In this document: one piece after another, positions 1 to 10,155 of the stretch | How positions within the stretch are numbered: the stretch's first letter is position 1 | Layout: each line of letters begins with the position of its first letter | Origin: Allolobophora icterica | Lineage: Eukaryota > Annelida > Clitellata > Crassiclitellata > Lumbricidae | DNA length: 64,000 bases | Reading direction: 5' to 3' | Assembly: GCA_963556255.1 (NCBI GenBank) | Contig: OY744613.1 | Span: 40,953,409 to 41,017,408 of the forward strand | The notes under the pieces: model-generated | Database searches by the model: none | The model's input: the letters and a program-made list of their open reading frames with translations, nothing else | What the model was told of the DNA's origin: nothing | Program-made: the position numbers and the translations under genes

Positions 1-395
1 AATTTTTTTTTATCAGCAGGAAGCTGTCCCTAAGATGACTGATAAATCATTATATCTATTTTATTTCCACCAGATTTGATCATGCTTGCACGGATTAAGA
101 TTCGAGATGAATTGCTGTTCCCTATGCTTAATGTCAAATGTCAACTTGGCAAATGTCATGAACTGCATAGCCACTGTTATTGCATATTACTGTGATGTGA
201 TCAATTTGGTTATTATTTGAATAGCTTGGTTATTACTTGAATAGTAATAGATATTACTTCACTTACACTACTTTTTTTTAACGTACAGTAACTTGCCAGC
301 CCACTTGCTGTTGTTGGCTAATTGGTCGCACGACGGATTTGTGTTGTATTGTATCGTAGCTGATTTCGGGCCTAGTTGCTAATGCGGTACAACAT
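1..395. other. AT-rich flank with no gene; possible LINE 5' UTR
   Basis: I see no convincing coding sequence or RNA gene here. The stretch is AT-rich and leads directly into the LINE reading frame, so its right-hand part may be the element's 5' untranslated region. No target-site duplication could be assigned on this side, so the true 5' boundary of the element is unknown. Confidence 0.4.
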
Positions 396-3002
396 ATGTG
401 TATATTCGTTTTTGACCCTATGTATCTAAATAGGAGATCGCTGCACGAGGTAACTAAGATAGTCCTCGTGGATCTAATTAGTGATCCCCTGTGCGATGTT
501 TGCACTTTATCAGTATCTTCTGTCCAAATGATTAGGTGCTCATGCTGCAGTCGAACTTTCCACCAAAACTGCTCTATACTTAGGCCTACGAATGAGGGAT
601 TGGCGGCCCAATTAACATGGGTGTGTTCTACTTGTAATCTTTACCCTTGCTTGGAATTAGACGATGATGAAGAAATGAATGTGGAGGAGACTGTAGAACT
701 GAATTCAGGCCGTTGTGTTGATATTATGGAATTAACAGATGGACCGGAACTGCAGGTTTTTCATGATGAAACAGAAACTAATTCAACCCTAGATAACCTA
801 AATGCTGACCCAGACTACAACTATTTTAGAAATTCCAGCTGGTCTAGTAAATATATTGCCCCACATGAACTTGCTAAATTGTACGAACCTAATATAAAAG
901 AAGGGGAATTTAGGACCTTACACATCAATTGTCGTAGTGTAGCTCATAAACTGGTAGAAATTAGTGACCTGACCAATATGGCACAGGCATCGATTGTAGC
1001 TCTAACCGAAACATGGCTTGAACCCAATCTTGAAGACTCTATGCAAATTGCGGGATACACTTTTCTGGGAAAGTCTAGACTTGGAGGGAGAGGGGGAGGA
1101 GTAGGCATATTCATTAAAGAAGGCCTTAACTTTCATCAGTATACACCCTTGGCTGGTCGGATCGAACATAAAACGTATGAGAGTCTATTCATCAGGTTGA
1201 ACTTGAAAAAGGGCTTCCTTCTGGTAGGGATAATTTATAGATCGCCGGGACAAAAATTAAACGAGTTTAACGAGGAAATTGATGAACTGATTGAGGGAAT
1301 AAAGACCACCTGTAAAGATATAATATTATTAGGAGATTTCAATATTGATCTATTAAAAGTAAACGAACACAAGGAGACTAATATCTTCTATAACCATTTG
1401 GCTACTCATCTGTACCTACCCGTTATAACTAGACCTACTCGAATTACTCCTTCTACCCGAACTTTAATTGACAATATATTTACCAGTTCCTGGTCGAAGT
1501 TGCTTGATGCCCACATTATTGTATCTGACATCTCTGACCACTTCCCAATTTGTGCTCGATTTACTCTTACAACTATACCTGTTGTAAAGCTGAACTATGG
1601 GGTAAATAGATTGGTAAATGAAGACCGGATAGCTAAATTCAAAACTGCTCTATATGATATTAACTGGGATCCTGTGCTGAGGATATGCAACCAGGGTGAT
1701 GCTAATGAAGCCTACAATTCCTTTATAGACAAATACAGCCAGGTCTACAATGATGCGTTCCCTCTTTTATCTGAATCTAAGGACCGAAAGTTCAAGTTTA
1801 AAAATCCTTGGATGTCTGCGGGGCTCCTTAAATCCTCCAGAAGGAAGAACCTCCTATATGTCCGATATTTAAAAAATCCGAATGACCATAACAAAAGGAA
1901 ATTTATTGAATATCGAAATAAATTTAAATCAGTAAGACTAAATGCTGAACGTGCTCACTATACTAACGAATTTCAGAAATGCCATAATGATATAAAAGCT
2001 ACATGGAAAGTAATCAGAACGATCATGTTACTTGATGATAAGAAAGTGATGGTTGCCTCTCTAAATGTTAATGAAACCCTAGTAGATGATCCAGCTACAA
2101 TTGCCAATGTACTTAACAATTACTTTGCCACCATAGCCGATGAATTAGCTAAGAAAATTCAATGTACACCTGGAACTTTCATGGACTTTCTGCCCCCGTC
2201 CAGGCTGAATTCTATGGGCATGACTCTGACTTCTCCGGAGGAACTTTTAAAAATCTGTAGTACTTTGAAAAAAACCCACACGAAAGGTGTAGATGGTATT
2301 GACCCTTATCTCGCCTCGTCAAATTTATCGTTGATTGCTCAGCCTCTTGCAGCAATTATTAACTGCTCTCTTTTAAATGGCGTGGTTCCAAACAACATTA
2401 AAGCAGCCAAAGTCATACCTATCTACAAAAAAGGCGATAAAAATAACCCGGCCAATTACAGACCTATTTCTGTACTTAATTACTTCGCTAAATACTTCGA
2501 AAAAATTGTCTACGATCGACTTAGCAATTATATTGGTAGCTTTAACTTAATCCATCAATCTCAGCATGGCTTTCAGCAGGGTCACTCGACATTCATGGCC
2601 TTATTAGACTTAGAAGATAAAATTACCAAAGCAATCGACAATAACGAGTACTCCGTTGGAATATTTGTAGACTTAGCCAAAGCTTTCGATACCGTAGACC
2701 ATGTAATTTTACTTAAAAAGTTAGAAAACTACGGTATCAGAGGCCCACTTTTAAAATGGTTCGTTAGCTATCTTGATAACCGTACCCAACGCGTTTGGAT
2801 CAATGGTGCCTGGTCCGATAGCAGTGGTATTAGGTATGGGGTCCCTCAGGGCTCTAACCTCGGTCCTCTACTTTTTTTAATATATATTAACGACTTGGCA
2901 GATGTCTCCAAAACCCTTTATTTTATCTTATTTGCCGATGATACAAATATTTTTTTTTGCTCATCATTCTTGGCAAACACTAATGCAAATAATAAATTCT
3001 GA
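396..3002 (+). CDS. LINE ORF, N-terminal part: PHD finger, endonuclease, RT palm
   Basis: The 868-residue frame starts with a complete C4HC3 PHD pattern (Cys33, 36, 48, 51, His56, Cys59, 77, 80). The endonuclease lies at about residues 170-385, with ETW, GDFNID (about 313) and the C-terminal SDHFPI (about 380) all intact. The RT spans from about residue 670 and includes VDLAKAFD and the catalytic FADD dyad (about 845). These domains would nick target DNA and prime reverse transcription there. The frame ends prematurely just after FADD because of an indel near the T9 run at 2950-2958; the thumb continues in another frame. The start at 396 is the first Met of the frame and a later Met is possible. 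Confidence 0.9.
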   Translation: MCIFVFDPMYLNRRSLHEVTKIVLVDLISDPLCDVCTLSVSSVQMIRCSCCSRTFHQNCSILRPTNEGLAAQLTWVCSTCNLYPCLELDDDEEMNVEETVELNSGRCVDIMELTDGPELQVFHDETETNSTLDNLNADPDYNYFRNSSWSSKYIAPHELAKLYEPNIKEGEFRTLHINCRSVAHKLVEISDLTNMAQASIVALTETWLEPNLEDSMQIAGYTFLGKSRLGGRGGGVGIFIKEGLNFHQYTPLAGRIEHKTYESLFIRLNLKKGFLLVGIIYRSPGQKLNEFNEEIDELIEGIKTTCKDIILLGDFNIDLLKVNEHKETNIFYNHLATHLYLPVITRPTRITPSTRTLIDNIFTSSWSKLLDAHIIVSDISDHFPICARFTLTTIPVVKLNYGVNRLVNEDRIAKFKTALYDINWDPVLRICNQGDANEAYNSFIDKYSQVYNDAFPLLSESKDRKFKFKNPWMSAGLLKSSRRKNLLYVRYLKNPNDHNKRKFIEYRNKFKSVRLNAERAHYTNEFQKCHNDIKATWKVIRTIMLLDDKKVMVASLNVNETLVDDPATIANVLNNYFATIADELAKKIQCTPGTFMDFLPPSRLNSMGMTLTSPEELLKICSTLKKTHTKGVDGIDPYLASSNLSLIAQPLAAIINCSLLNGVVPNNIKAAKVIPIYKKGDKNNPANYRPISVLNYFAKYFEKIVYDRLSNYIGSFNLIHQSQHGFQQGHSTFMALLDLEDKITKAIDNNEYSVGIFVDLAKAFDTVDHVILLKKLENYGIRGPLLKWFVSYLDNRTQRVWINGAWSDSSGIRYGVPQGSNLGPLLFLIYINDLADVSKTLYFILFADDTNIFFCSSFLANTNANNKF

Positions 3003-3759
3003 ATTAATACTAATTAATAACTGGTTCTCAGCTAACAGGCTCTCCCTGAATATAGATAAAACAAGCTTTATCGTATTTAAATCTCACAGAAAGATCAGGC
3101 CAATTGATCTCTCCCTAGAAATTGCAGGTACCCCCCTAGCACAAGTAGAGTCAACCAAATTCCTTGGCATTCTGGTGGATAGACACTTGTCCTGGAACGA
3201 CCATATAAATTACATTTCCCTGAAATTAGCAAAGAATATTGGAATACTTAAGCGGATCTCTTACTTGCTCCCCACATCCATCCGGTTAAACTTATACTAT
3301 ACATTAATTCTCCCTTATTTAAGCTATTGTAATTTAATTTGGGCAACTAATTATGAATCGAGGCTACACAAACTAGTGATTCTCCAAAAGAAAGCTGTTA
3401 GACTCATCATGGGAGCCCCCTATGGGTCCCATACTCGTCCTTTATTTCATCACCTTAAATTATTGACCATAAATCAAATTCGTTCCCTACAAATAGGAAC
3501 CTTTCTTTATCGATTTGAAAATAGGTCATTACCGGATTCATTCATGAATTACTTTATCCTAGGCTCACAGCTACACTCTCATAACACCAGGAATGCTCTC
3601 GCCTACCGCTCTGACAAAGCTCGTACCAATGCAAGGGTGTTTAGTATAAAATATTATGGGCCCAAAATCTGGAATGCCCTGCCTATTGATATACGCTGTT
3701 CGCCAAATCCCTACTTATTTAAGATTCGATTGCGCAAGTACCTTCTGAATGTGGTATGA
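2960..3759 (+). CDS. LINE ORF, C-terminal RT thumb in shifted frame
   Basis: This frame carries on where the upstream one fails. Motifs such as NNWFSANRLSLN, KFLGILVDRHLSW and the terminal block ending in RLRKYLLNVV are the usual RT thumb and C-terminal domain of CR1-type LINEs. The frame is open from 2902 but homologous sequence starts near 2975. There is no reason to think it starts independently: this is one broken protein. Either a single-base indel inactivated this copy or slippage at T9 restores it; I favour inactivation. Confidence 0.85.
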
Positions 3760-4226
3760 GTCTCCCTAGTCATTATAATTGATCATTGTGTTTCTTATAT
3801 ACTGATTTTTTTCCCTTATATAGTTTGTTTGTTTTTGTTCTCTTGATATTGCGTGAACACGCACATAGGTAAACTTAAGTATATATAATTTTGTGTTAGT
3901 TAAGGTTAGTTAAGGAATGCATACTATCAATCTCAACCTAGCCTCTATATAAGTTAATTGTAAAGCCGATTGGCTTAAATTGATTGTGAATGAATGTAGT
4001 GAGGCTACCCTTCGATCCTGTCAGTCATATTGTTCATTGGTACATATATCTATTTAGGTGTCCCTAGTTAGCGGGATGTATATCCCTTGGGGGCCACCTT
4101 TTGCCGCCAATGACAAGTTTTTTTACCGCTGTGTACACTACTTTTTCTGTTTTAATTGTCAATCATACTGCTATTTTACAGTCACTGTACTCTGTTATAA
4201 TTGTCATTTGGATGCAATAAAGATTT

Positions 4227-4253
4227 TTGATTGATTGATTGATTGATTGATTG
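4227..4253 (+). repeat. (TTGA)n 3' tail of LINE
   Basis: About six TTGA units follow the AATAAA signal of the LINE and mark its 3' end. The next bases begin a different open reading frame, so the element probably inserted directly upstream of it. Confidence 0.85.
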
Positions 4254-4271
4254 AGTAAGCCTGTAACAGCG

Positions 4272-4877
4272 ATGTCGACTCCGAAAACGAAAACGGACGA
4301 TGCTACTGACAGGGAGCCGATAGAGAGGGAAGAAGGAAGGAAGGTAAAAAGGGACGAAGAGACGGAAGGACAACCTTTATGGAGCTCCATTATGGGTCAG
4401 GTGGAAACTATGTGTGAACGTCAGAATGCACTGGTGGGGGATGTCAGCGTACAACTGAAAGCTGTTGCGAGACGTTTGGAAAGTCTAGAATCCGCTTCCG
4501 AAGGCCTTACGATTCCGGACCCAAATCTCCCAATATGGGACGAGAAGAGATTAATTTCTAACGCGCCTTTTCACTTGGTACACCACTCGTCACCTACAAG
4601 TAAAAGTGCGTTTCAATCTACAAAACGAACTGTAAATCCCGATATGGAGGTAGAGGAACTCTTATATTCGGCTTTACCAAGACGGAGCGAAAGAATAAAA
4701 GAGCGAAGGAGAAAAGAGGAAGGGATAGGAATGGGGAACACGTCCCTTGGTTCATGCGAACGGAGTCACATGCAGTATATACAGTCGGAGGACCTTCGAA
4801 GAGACTTAGCTCTCCCTCTACTCAAACGAAAAGGGGTAGCGCCTTCTTCTGGAGGGAGACAAGGGTTTCACATATAA
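4272..4877 (+). CDS. Hypothetical gag-like ORF
   Basis: The open frame is about 201 residues from the ATG at 4272. An in-frame ATG at 4251 lies inside the LINE tail and is probably accidental. It has a charged Lys/Glu/Asp N-terminus, a predicted short coiled coil around IMGQVETMCERQNALV and RRLESLES, and a basic RRSERIKERRRKEE segment. The layout (acidic/basic head, coil, proline-poor linker) resembles the 353-residue ORF at 37143, and both look like the N-terminal part of a retroelement gag. No Cys knuckle or catalytic domain is seen. I do not recognise the family. Confidence 0.45.
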   Translation: MSTPKTKTDDATDREPIEREEGRKVKRDEETEGQPLWSSIMGQVETMCERQNALVGDVSVQLKAVARRLESLESASEGLTIPDPNLPIWDEKRLISNAPFHLVHHSSPTSKSAFQSTKRTVNPDMEVEELLYSALPRRSERIKERRRKEEGIGMGNTSLGSCERSHMQYIQSEDLRRDLALPLLKRKGVAPSSGGRQGFHI

Positions 4878-4919
4878 ACCTTGGAATTCTGTGGATCAGT
4901 CATTCTGACGATCACAAGC

Positions 4920-5385
4920 ATGTCTGGCGAACTACGTTATCTGTGCGACACGTGCAGAATTGGACTGTCAGTCAAGCGTTCCTTGATACGTCAACGGAAG
5001 CGGTGAACCACGTGGAACAGAGGAACCGTCAACCGCGGCCCCACCAGAAATGGTGTCGAGTCTGCACCTTCCAGTCGAGGTGATGGCGTCTGGTGTGAGA
5101 CACGACTCTAGTCCGAACAGAGAACTTCGACAAACGGGAGGTGACGTTACTCCTTCGGGTATCAGCGCGTTGTTGGCCAGCAACGAAGCAATACGAGGTG
5201 TTGGTCGACCTAGTTTGATCTCCAGTGAATTGAGCCCACTTATATTCGACGTGGAGGAGCTAATGGACCTTGACCATTCACCTTTTTGGGTCAACCGAAC
5301 ATAGACTTTGAGGAGCTGTCGTGCTTCGATGGAGAAATCGACTGGCCTATGTGGGACGATGGTCGATCGCTGGACAAGAATCGCT
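4920..5385 (+). pseudogene. Degenerate zinc-finger/acidic ORF, copy 1
   Basis: A short frame from the ATG at 4920 has a half-finger (CDTC followed by a Ser-Leu-Ile helix) and then stops. Downstream, other frames encode acidic stretches such as SPLIFDVEELMDLDHSPFW and FEELSCFDGEIDWPMW. The same organisation, one C2H2-like finger followed by an acidic Asp/Glu-Leu-rich linker, recurs at 9605-10115, 11144-11755, 14246 and 15957. I therefore treat it as a decayed copy of one small protein family, perhaps a transposon accessory or DNA-binding protein. The function is not known. Confidence 0.4.
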
Positions 5386-5428
5386 GAACTAATGGTGCGA
5401 GGGATATACTTTCCCGTTATTCCTACGA

Positions 5429-5571
5429 CATCAAACGACCACCGTGCTGTTGGCTTGACCTCCCGGATCTTGGTACAGTAGGGCCAAGGCAGCCTGGATG
5501 CCTATATGGAAGACTCTTACATACAACCCAGCATCCTACATCAAACGACCACCGTGCTGTTGGCTTGACCT
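5429..5571 (+). repeat. Direct repeat, 33 bp, 110 bp apart
   Basis: The segment starting CATCAAACGACCACCGTG occurs at 5429-5461 and again at 5539-5571, identical apart from its edges. It lies immediately upstream of a HECT-like fragment and probably marks a local duplication. Confidence 0.7.
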
Positions 5572-5574
5572 TCC

Positions 5575-5745
5575 CAGATTATGACTAATGGAGGTCCAGG
5601 TTTGGCTTGCTTATCGAGTCAGGTGATCCATCTCATGTGTGGAGAGTCTTTGACAGACCTTTATTCTGTTGCTCAGCACATACCTGATGACACATTTCAC
5701 AGTATTTCACTTGAGGCAAATTCTGAAGATCTTTGCACTTGCTGA
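5575..5745 (+). pseudogene. HECT/G2E3-like domain fragment, copy 1
   Basis: This stretch is homologous at the DNA level to the copies at 9214 and 10156 (shared blocks around AATGGAGGTCCAGGTTT and TGTTGCTCAGCACATACC). The encoded NGGPG-LACLSS segment resembles the conserved NGGP region of G2E3-like HECT proteins that are expanded in many animal genomes. Only the tail of the block is present and it is broken by frameshifts. Confidence 0.4.
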
Positions 5746-6300
5746 CAAGAGTATAGCTCAAGTAATACAAGGTTACAGTTTGCAAGTCGCTTTCTTTTGC
5801 AGAGGCAATTGTTCATGCTAATAGCAAGCATCGACTTCATATGTTGGCATATAGTTTTACAACTGTTGGTATTGCTTCATGTGAATGGAAGAAGTACAGC
5901 TTTCAATATCATTGTTCGTGTAAGATGCTTTTGTCGACATGAGTATTCTTTATTTGGATAAAATCTTTCAACATAATGGCAAGGTTGGGTAATTAGCAGT
6001 GCATATTTTAACTGTAATTATTGCTAGTGGGACAAATGTCCAGTAGTTTTAAGATTTGTTCCAGTAGTTTGGGTGATTTGATCCAGGTAAAGTGGCTAAA
6101 ATGGGCTCCATCTGGCAGGAAATGCTCTAAAATGCGTTGTCGAATGGTGCTTTGCCACCAGTCGTGGCTAACTTTGTCCCAGTAGTCCAAATTCGTTAAA
6201 ATATGCGCTGGTAATTAGAGTAGATGTGATGGTATAACACGTGGACAGAGCATGTTTGTTGAGGGCATGTGATGGGGAATGTGGTCTAGAGGTCATGGGG
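5746..6300. other. No gene seen
   Basis: No homologous or repeated coding sequence could be recognised here. A 60-residue minus-strand frame near 6008-6190 has no recognisable motif. Confidence 0.4.
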
Positions 6301-6329
6301 GATGATTAACAGACAATCCTCACTCGAGG

Positions 6330-6960
6330 CTGTTTTTACCAACTGCATCGAACTTAAACCATCCGCAGATCATTCCAACCTCAACTGTTGTCATTTTAGT
6401 CAACAGCTTCTAGTTTCCGCAGTTGACTACTGCAACAGCCTACTGACGGGTATGCCGACTTGTCAGCTAAAGTGGAAACAGTCACTGGTTAATTCTGCAG
6501 CACATCTCATATATTGTCGCGCACCATCCGATCATGTCAGTGATCAGCTGCGCAACAACCTACACTGTCTGCATGTTCCTCTGCAGATTACCTACAAACT
6601 GTTTTTGGCAACTAAAAAAAGAATAATCTTATGCCAGACTACATCTCAGAATTCTGCAGTCATGTAGCAGACAACCAGAACATAATAATGTCAGCTATGA
6701 CCTTGTAAAAAAAAGTCTACGACAAGTCCCAAAGTCTTCTACGAGGTTTGGAGACTGTTCCTTCTCTGTTGCTGGACCCACTGCATGGAACAGTCTTCCC
6801 GACCACAATATGTCCGAAAATGACACTGAGTTGATTGAAATGAAAACATTTGGTCAGAGCAGAAATAAAAACTGGTTTCTTTTTCGAGCAAGCAGTAGAA
6901 CAGTCTCTAAACTGAAAGATGTTTGTTGCACAGATATATCAAAACCTTCACTGCATTTGC
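6330..6960 (+). mobile_element. LINE RT C-terminal fragment (L2/CR1-like), degenerate
   Basis: The frame around 6415-6660 encodes AVDYCNSLLTG, NSAAHLIYCRAPSDHVSD and LRNNLHCLHVPLQITYKL, the hallmark post-RT region of L2/CR1 LINEs (usually DYCNSLL, NSAARLI, LHWLPV). After a stop near 6667, the typical FSVAGPTAWNSLP segment is visible in another frame around 6762-6800. The copy lacks the palm and endonuclease and is 5' truncated, as usual for LINEs. It differs in sequence from the elements at 396 and 58114. Confidence 0.75.
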
Positions 6961-8078
6961 TTAATACTATTTATTATTCCGTTGAATCCGCTTTAAAACC
7001 ATTAATACATTGTGACTATGCACCATTCCAATAGATCATCTCTGGCTATAGCGTTATACAAATCGTTCCGCTGAGTTCGTGAGAAAGGCGGGAGAGGTAC
7101 TCGAAAGCTGGTTGTTGCAGGAAACTGTGACATGATTACCCGGTACAATTCTGTGCTTCCCCAATGGAAAGTCCAATAAAGGACAGGTAGAGAACTTTGC
7201 TAGCGAAATAGTAAATTTTGACTGCAATCCATTGGATCGGAGTGTCACAGTGGAAGAGGCCTATTCCATAAGCAAAGTGAGGCTTCTTCACCTGCACCTC
7301 AGGTCTGAGAGGGTTGCGCATACCAGCTGTACATCCACTTTTACCAACACAACCCGCAACATGGGCGTCCACACGTTGGGGCAAGTGCCCCCCCTTCTCC
7401 CACGTCTCCAAACAAGCACGCGATTCCGCCTCTGTAGGTCCAGAGGAAGTGTTAGACTGCAGATTTCCCAGGTCATGACCTAGCTGCATGGTCAGCATGT
7501 TGTGGTATAGATGCCAGATGTGGCTCTTTGTAAGTGTGTATTAGTTTGCAGGGCTGCTTTTGACCTCAGGTGACGTGCCGTGCACAAATATAGCAGCCAA
7601 CCGCGAGGAATGCTCTGCTGGTATTGAGATGGAGACTTGTAGAATGCGGTCTTTAATAGATGCATTAGATCAGGCCATACCATAAAGTCTGCAAATCAGT
7701 AATACATGAAATAGTTTTCAAAGTCGCATCCAAGTGCTCGTGCTCAGAGGTACATTTCTCACGAAGTGTCTGTGCAACGTGTTCTTTCTGACATTAGGCC
7801 TATTACTCGCTCATGCCAGGATATTTTAACCGGTTTATTATCACTACTCACTACATTTGTGACAGGAGTTCAACACTTTCGTTCGTCGCCAAACATCCAC
7901 TGCGCTCATCACTCGTCGTTGGACACCTTCGTAGCTTAACCGTGGAAGACCTCTGTCAGACAGGTAGGCCAGACTCTCATACAAATAAATATTGACAAAG
8001 ATCCAAGTTGGTGTCAGCAGGCCTACAGTTGGCTTGATACGATGTCTGGTCTGCTTCACCATCGCAAAGAGGACTTAA
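6961..8078. other. No confident gene; flank of hAT relic
   Basis: Short open frames occur on both strands (for example minus 7136-7498) but none shows a recognisable motif. Part of this interval probably belongs to the hAT element whose transposase end follows, but the upstream transposase domains could not be read. Confidence 0.35.
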
Positions 8079-8297
8079 AGAAGCAGACTTCATCGACTTG
8101 CTTCTATCTGTAAAGCTGTTCTTATTCTCCTAACTCTGCAAACCACTACATGTGCAATCGAAAGATCGTTCAGCACTCTGCATTGTGTGAAAACCTGGCT
8201 ACGATCTACTATGGCAGACGATAGACTATCCGGATTGTGTATGATGAGTGTACACAGAGAGAAAATTAGCAAAAAGAAAGAATTCATGAATACGTAA
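8079..8297 (+). pseudogene. hAT transposase C-terminal dimerisation domain
   Basis: The frame is open from 8079 and ends with TAA at 8295-8297. It contains LILLTLQTTTCAIERSFS, then a TWLRSTM block, then MMSVHRE. This is the C-terminal hATC dimerisation block (usual pattern LLxLPVTTCxAERSFSxLRRVKTWLRSTM). The residues critical for dimer packing are largely kept. The upstream RNase H-like catalytic core is absent or unreadable, and a stop at 8076 cuts the frame, so this is a truncated relic. It runs directly into a 46-bp tandem array, where the 3' subterminal region of the transposon would be expected. Confidence 0.8.
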
Positions 8298-8612
8298 GCC
8301 ACATCCGCCTGTCTGCTATAGGTTCAGTGACTGATCATCGAAAGCCACATCAGCCTGTCTGCTATAGGTTCAGTGACTGATCATCGAAAGCCACATCCGC
8401 CTGTCTGCTATAGGTTCAGTGACTGATCATCGAAAGCCACATCAGCCTGTCTGCTACAGGTTCAGTGAGTGATCATCGAAAGCCACATCCGCCTGTCTGC
8501 TATAGGTTCAGTGACTGATCATCGAAAGCCACATCCGCCTGTCTGCTATAGGTTCAGTGACTGATCATCGAAAGCCACATTCGCCTGTCTGCTATAGGTT
8601 CAGTGACTGATC
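8295..8612 (+). repeat. 46-bp tandem repeat, seven copies
   Basis: Units start at 8295, 8341, 8387, 8433, 8479, 8525 and 8571 (the last partial, ending near 8612). They contain AAGCCACATCCGCCTGTC and GCTATAGGTTCAGTGACTG and differ at only a few positions. The copies are contiguous with no spacers. The first unit overlaps the stop codon of the hAT transposase relic. Confidence 0.95.
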
Positions 8613-9213
8613 TATTTTGTTTAGCAATTCAGAAGCACCACCGCTTGGCCCATTGCATCGTGTATAGCATTACATTAGCTGTAATGTAGCCTAATGGTGT
8701 AAGTGCTCATGTAATTCTTGTAATGGAGCAAATCCTTCAAACACTTGCAAACAATCTTCCGTTCACCCTTAGCCTACCCAATTGTGTTACATACAAGCTA
8801 TTGTGTAATTCCAGTGCTACAGCCAAAGCGACTGCAAAGGAAATTCTTCAGTCATTCCAGATCAACTACTACCAGTGTATAACTGGCACTGTAAACACCA
8901 TTCTGATCAGCTGACGCAAACTTCTTCATTAAGTCAAAGGAGCTTTAACAAATTCGGACATCTCTTTCTCCAATCCCGTAAAGTGTACTTTTCTGGTGAA
9001 GATGTCTACAGAAGATGAAGGACGTCCGAAACGTGAATTATTTACATGGATACAAACATTTCCAGCAATAAATGTTGCAGTTTGCAACTTCATTTTGTCT
9101 ATTACAGTAATGCACCACCATATGGGACCAATCACACCTTGCATTTTCTGTGTTCAAATTAACCAATGTATGCTGATCGATTATTTTAATATCTGTGACT
9201 GCATGTCACTCTA
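8613..9213. other. No gene seen
   Basis: Nothing recognisable was found. The right flank of the 46-bp array should contain the 3' terminus of the hAT element, but I could not identify its inverted repeat. Confidence 0.35.
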
Positions 9214-9600
9214 CGTCATGCAACTTCTAATGCTTCATTTAGTAACACATTCGTGTTCATTTCTCAGCATGCATTCTACAATAATGAACTTCTAGACAAC
9301 AGTTTTTTAATTAAGACGATTGGGACAGAAGTGGGTCTCATTGAGGGCATGCCAAAGAACAAGATATTCATGCACAATATCCAATTGCTGCGTCAGGGTC
9401 AGTATCACTTGGCCGGACAGCTTGTGGCATGGAGCATAGCCAATGGAGGTCCAGGTTTAGCATGCTTATCAAGCAAGATGATCCATCTCATGCGTGTAGT
9501 CTCTCAAACACCTTTATGCTGTTGCTCAGCACATACCTGACAACACATTTCGCAGCATTGTACTGGAGGCAAGTTCTAAATACAGTGACAGGCAGTATAC
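9214..9600 (+). pseudogene. HECT/G2E3-like domain fragment, copy 2
   Basis: The readable segment (about 9255-9540) encodes DNSFLIKTIGTEVGLIEGMP, then LLRQGQYHLAGQLVAWSIAN and GGPG. The pattern YxxAGxxxAxSxxxGGP matches the HECT-like C-terminal domain of the G2E3 group, which is heavily amplified in fish and marine invertebrates. The active-site Cys region is not present. A near-copy starts at 10156 (offset about 930 bp) and a shorter one lies at 5575. Confidence 0.5.
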
Positions 9601-9604
9601 AATC

Positions 9605-10115
9605 CGGCACGATGGAAGCAACATGCATGCGATTTGTGCGGCAAAGTTTATCGAGGAGTGGCAGCCAAAGCATCCTTGCGCTGCCAAAAGCACACCGTAC
9701 AAAATAGGCGCACCTTCATGATTCCAGACGTTTCGGAGGCAGTGACAGAGGCACCTGAAGCTAGTCCTTCACAGGAGTCGGCAGTGTTCGTTTACGCTCC
9801 AGAAGTCGAAAATTATATCAGATTTCGGAGATTCGTTCCCCAGTGAAGCGTTGGAAATGGAATTAGACCAGGGTCTGTTGGGTGATGATATAAGCAATTT
9901 TTTATAATCACTGGCGGCAGAAAGCCGCACTTCTACAGTGTTGCTAGTAAGAAAACTCGGTGAAAGGAAGCGTTCTAAGCAAGTAACTCGAAAGTTAAAA
10001 CACTCCTTGAAACGGTTGGCGGCGGATTTGGCAACAGTGCAGGTTAACTTTCGCAGTATAGAGGAAGACGCGAGCCGCCTCACGGAAGCTGTGAATAATG
10101 GGCATGAAGATTAAA
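9605..10115 (+). pseudogene. Zinc-finger/acidic ORF, copy 2 (best-preserved tail)
   Basis: One frame starts with ACDLCGKVYRG and a finger helix ending in CQKH, in which the first zinc-binding His is lost. After a frameshift near 9820 the frame reads FPSEALEMELDQGLLGDD, then a single in-frame TAA at about 9904. It continues with a Lys/Arg-rich segment (VRKLGERKRSKQVTRKLK) and a heptad-like coil to the stop at 10112-10114. The domains are therefore finger, acidic linker and basic coiled coil. Homologous DNA sits beside both PolB relics at 14246 and 15957, which suggests the family travels with the polymerase. The function is unknown. Confidence 0.5.
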
Positions 10116-10155
10116 CCCACGCTGGTTGGTTTAAAATTTCAGGTATGACTACCAA

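Larger units (their letters stand above)
396..4253 (+). mobile_element. PHD-endonuclease-RT non-LTR retrotransposon (CR1/L2-like LINE), nearly full length
   Basis: A single element comprises an N-terminal PHD finger, an apurinic-type endonuclease, a reverse transcriptase, a 3' UTR of about 470 bp with AATAAA near 4216, and a terminal TTGA microsatellite. This order and a microsatellite tail in place of poly(A) are typical of CR1/L2-type clades of the Jockey superfamily; the exact clade is inference. A second LINE tail at 58740-58763 ends in the same TTGA unit. The element looks young: both reading-frame halves are long and free of other stops, with a single frameshift near 2950-2985. Confidence 0.9.

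Noticed and set aside
4251..4271. Start codon at 4251 for the gag-like ORF
   Set aside because: This ATG falls in the TTGA tail junction of the LINE; the ATG at 4272 is more likely native.
8295..8612. CRISPR-like repeat array
   Set aside because: Units are contiguous 46-mers without spacers, in a eukaryotic context beside a hAT relic.
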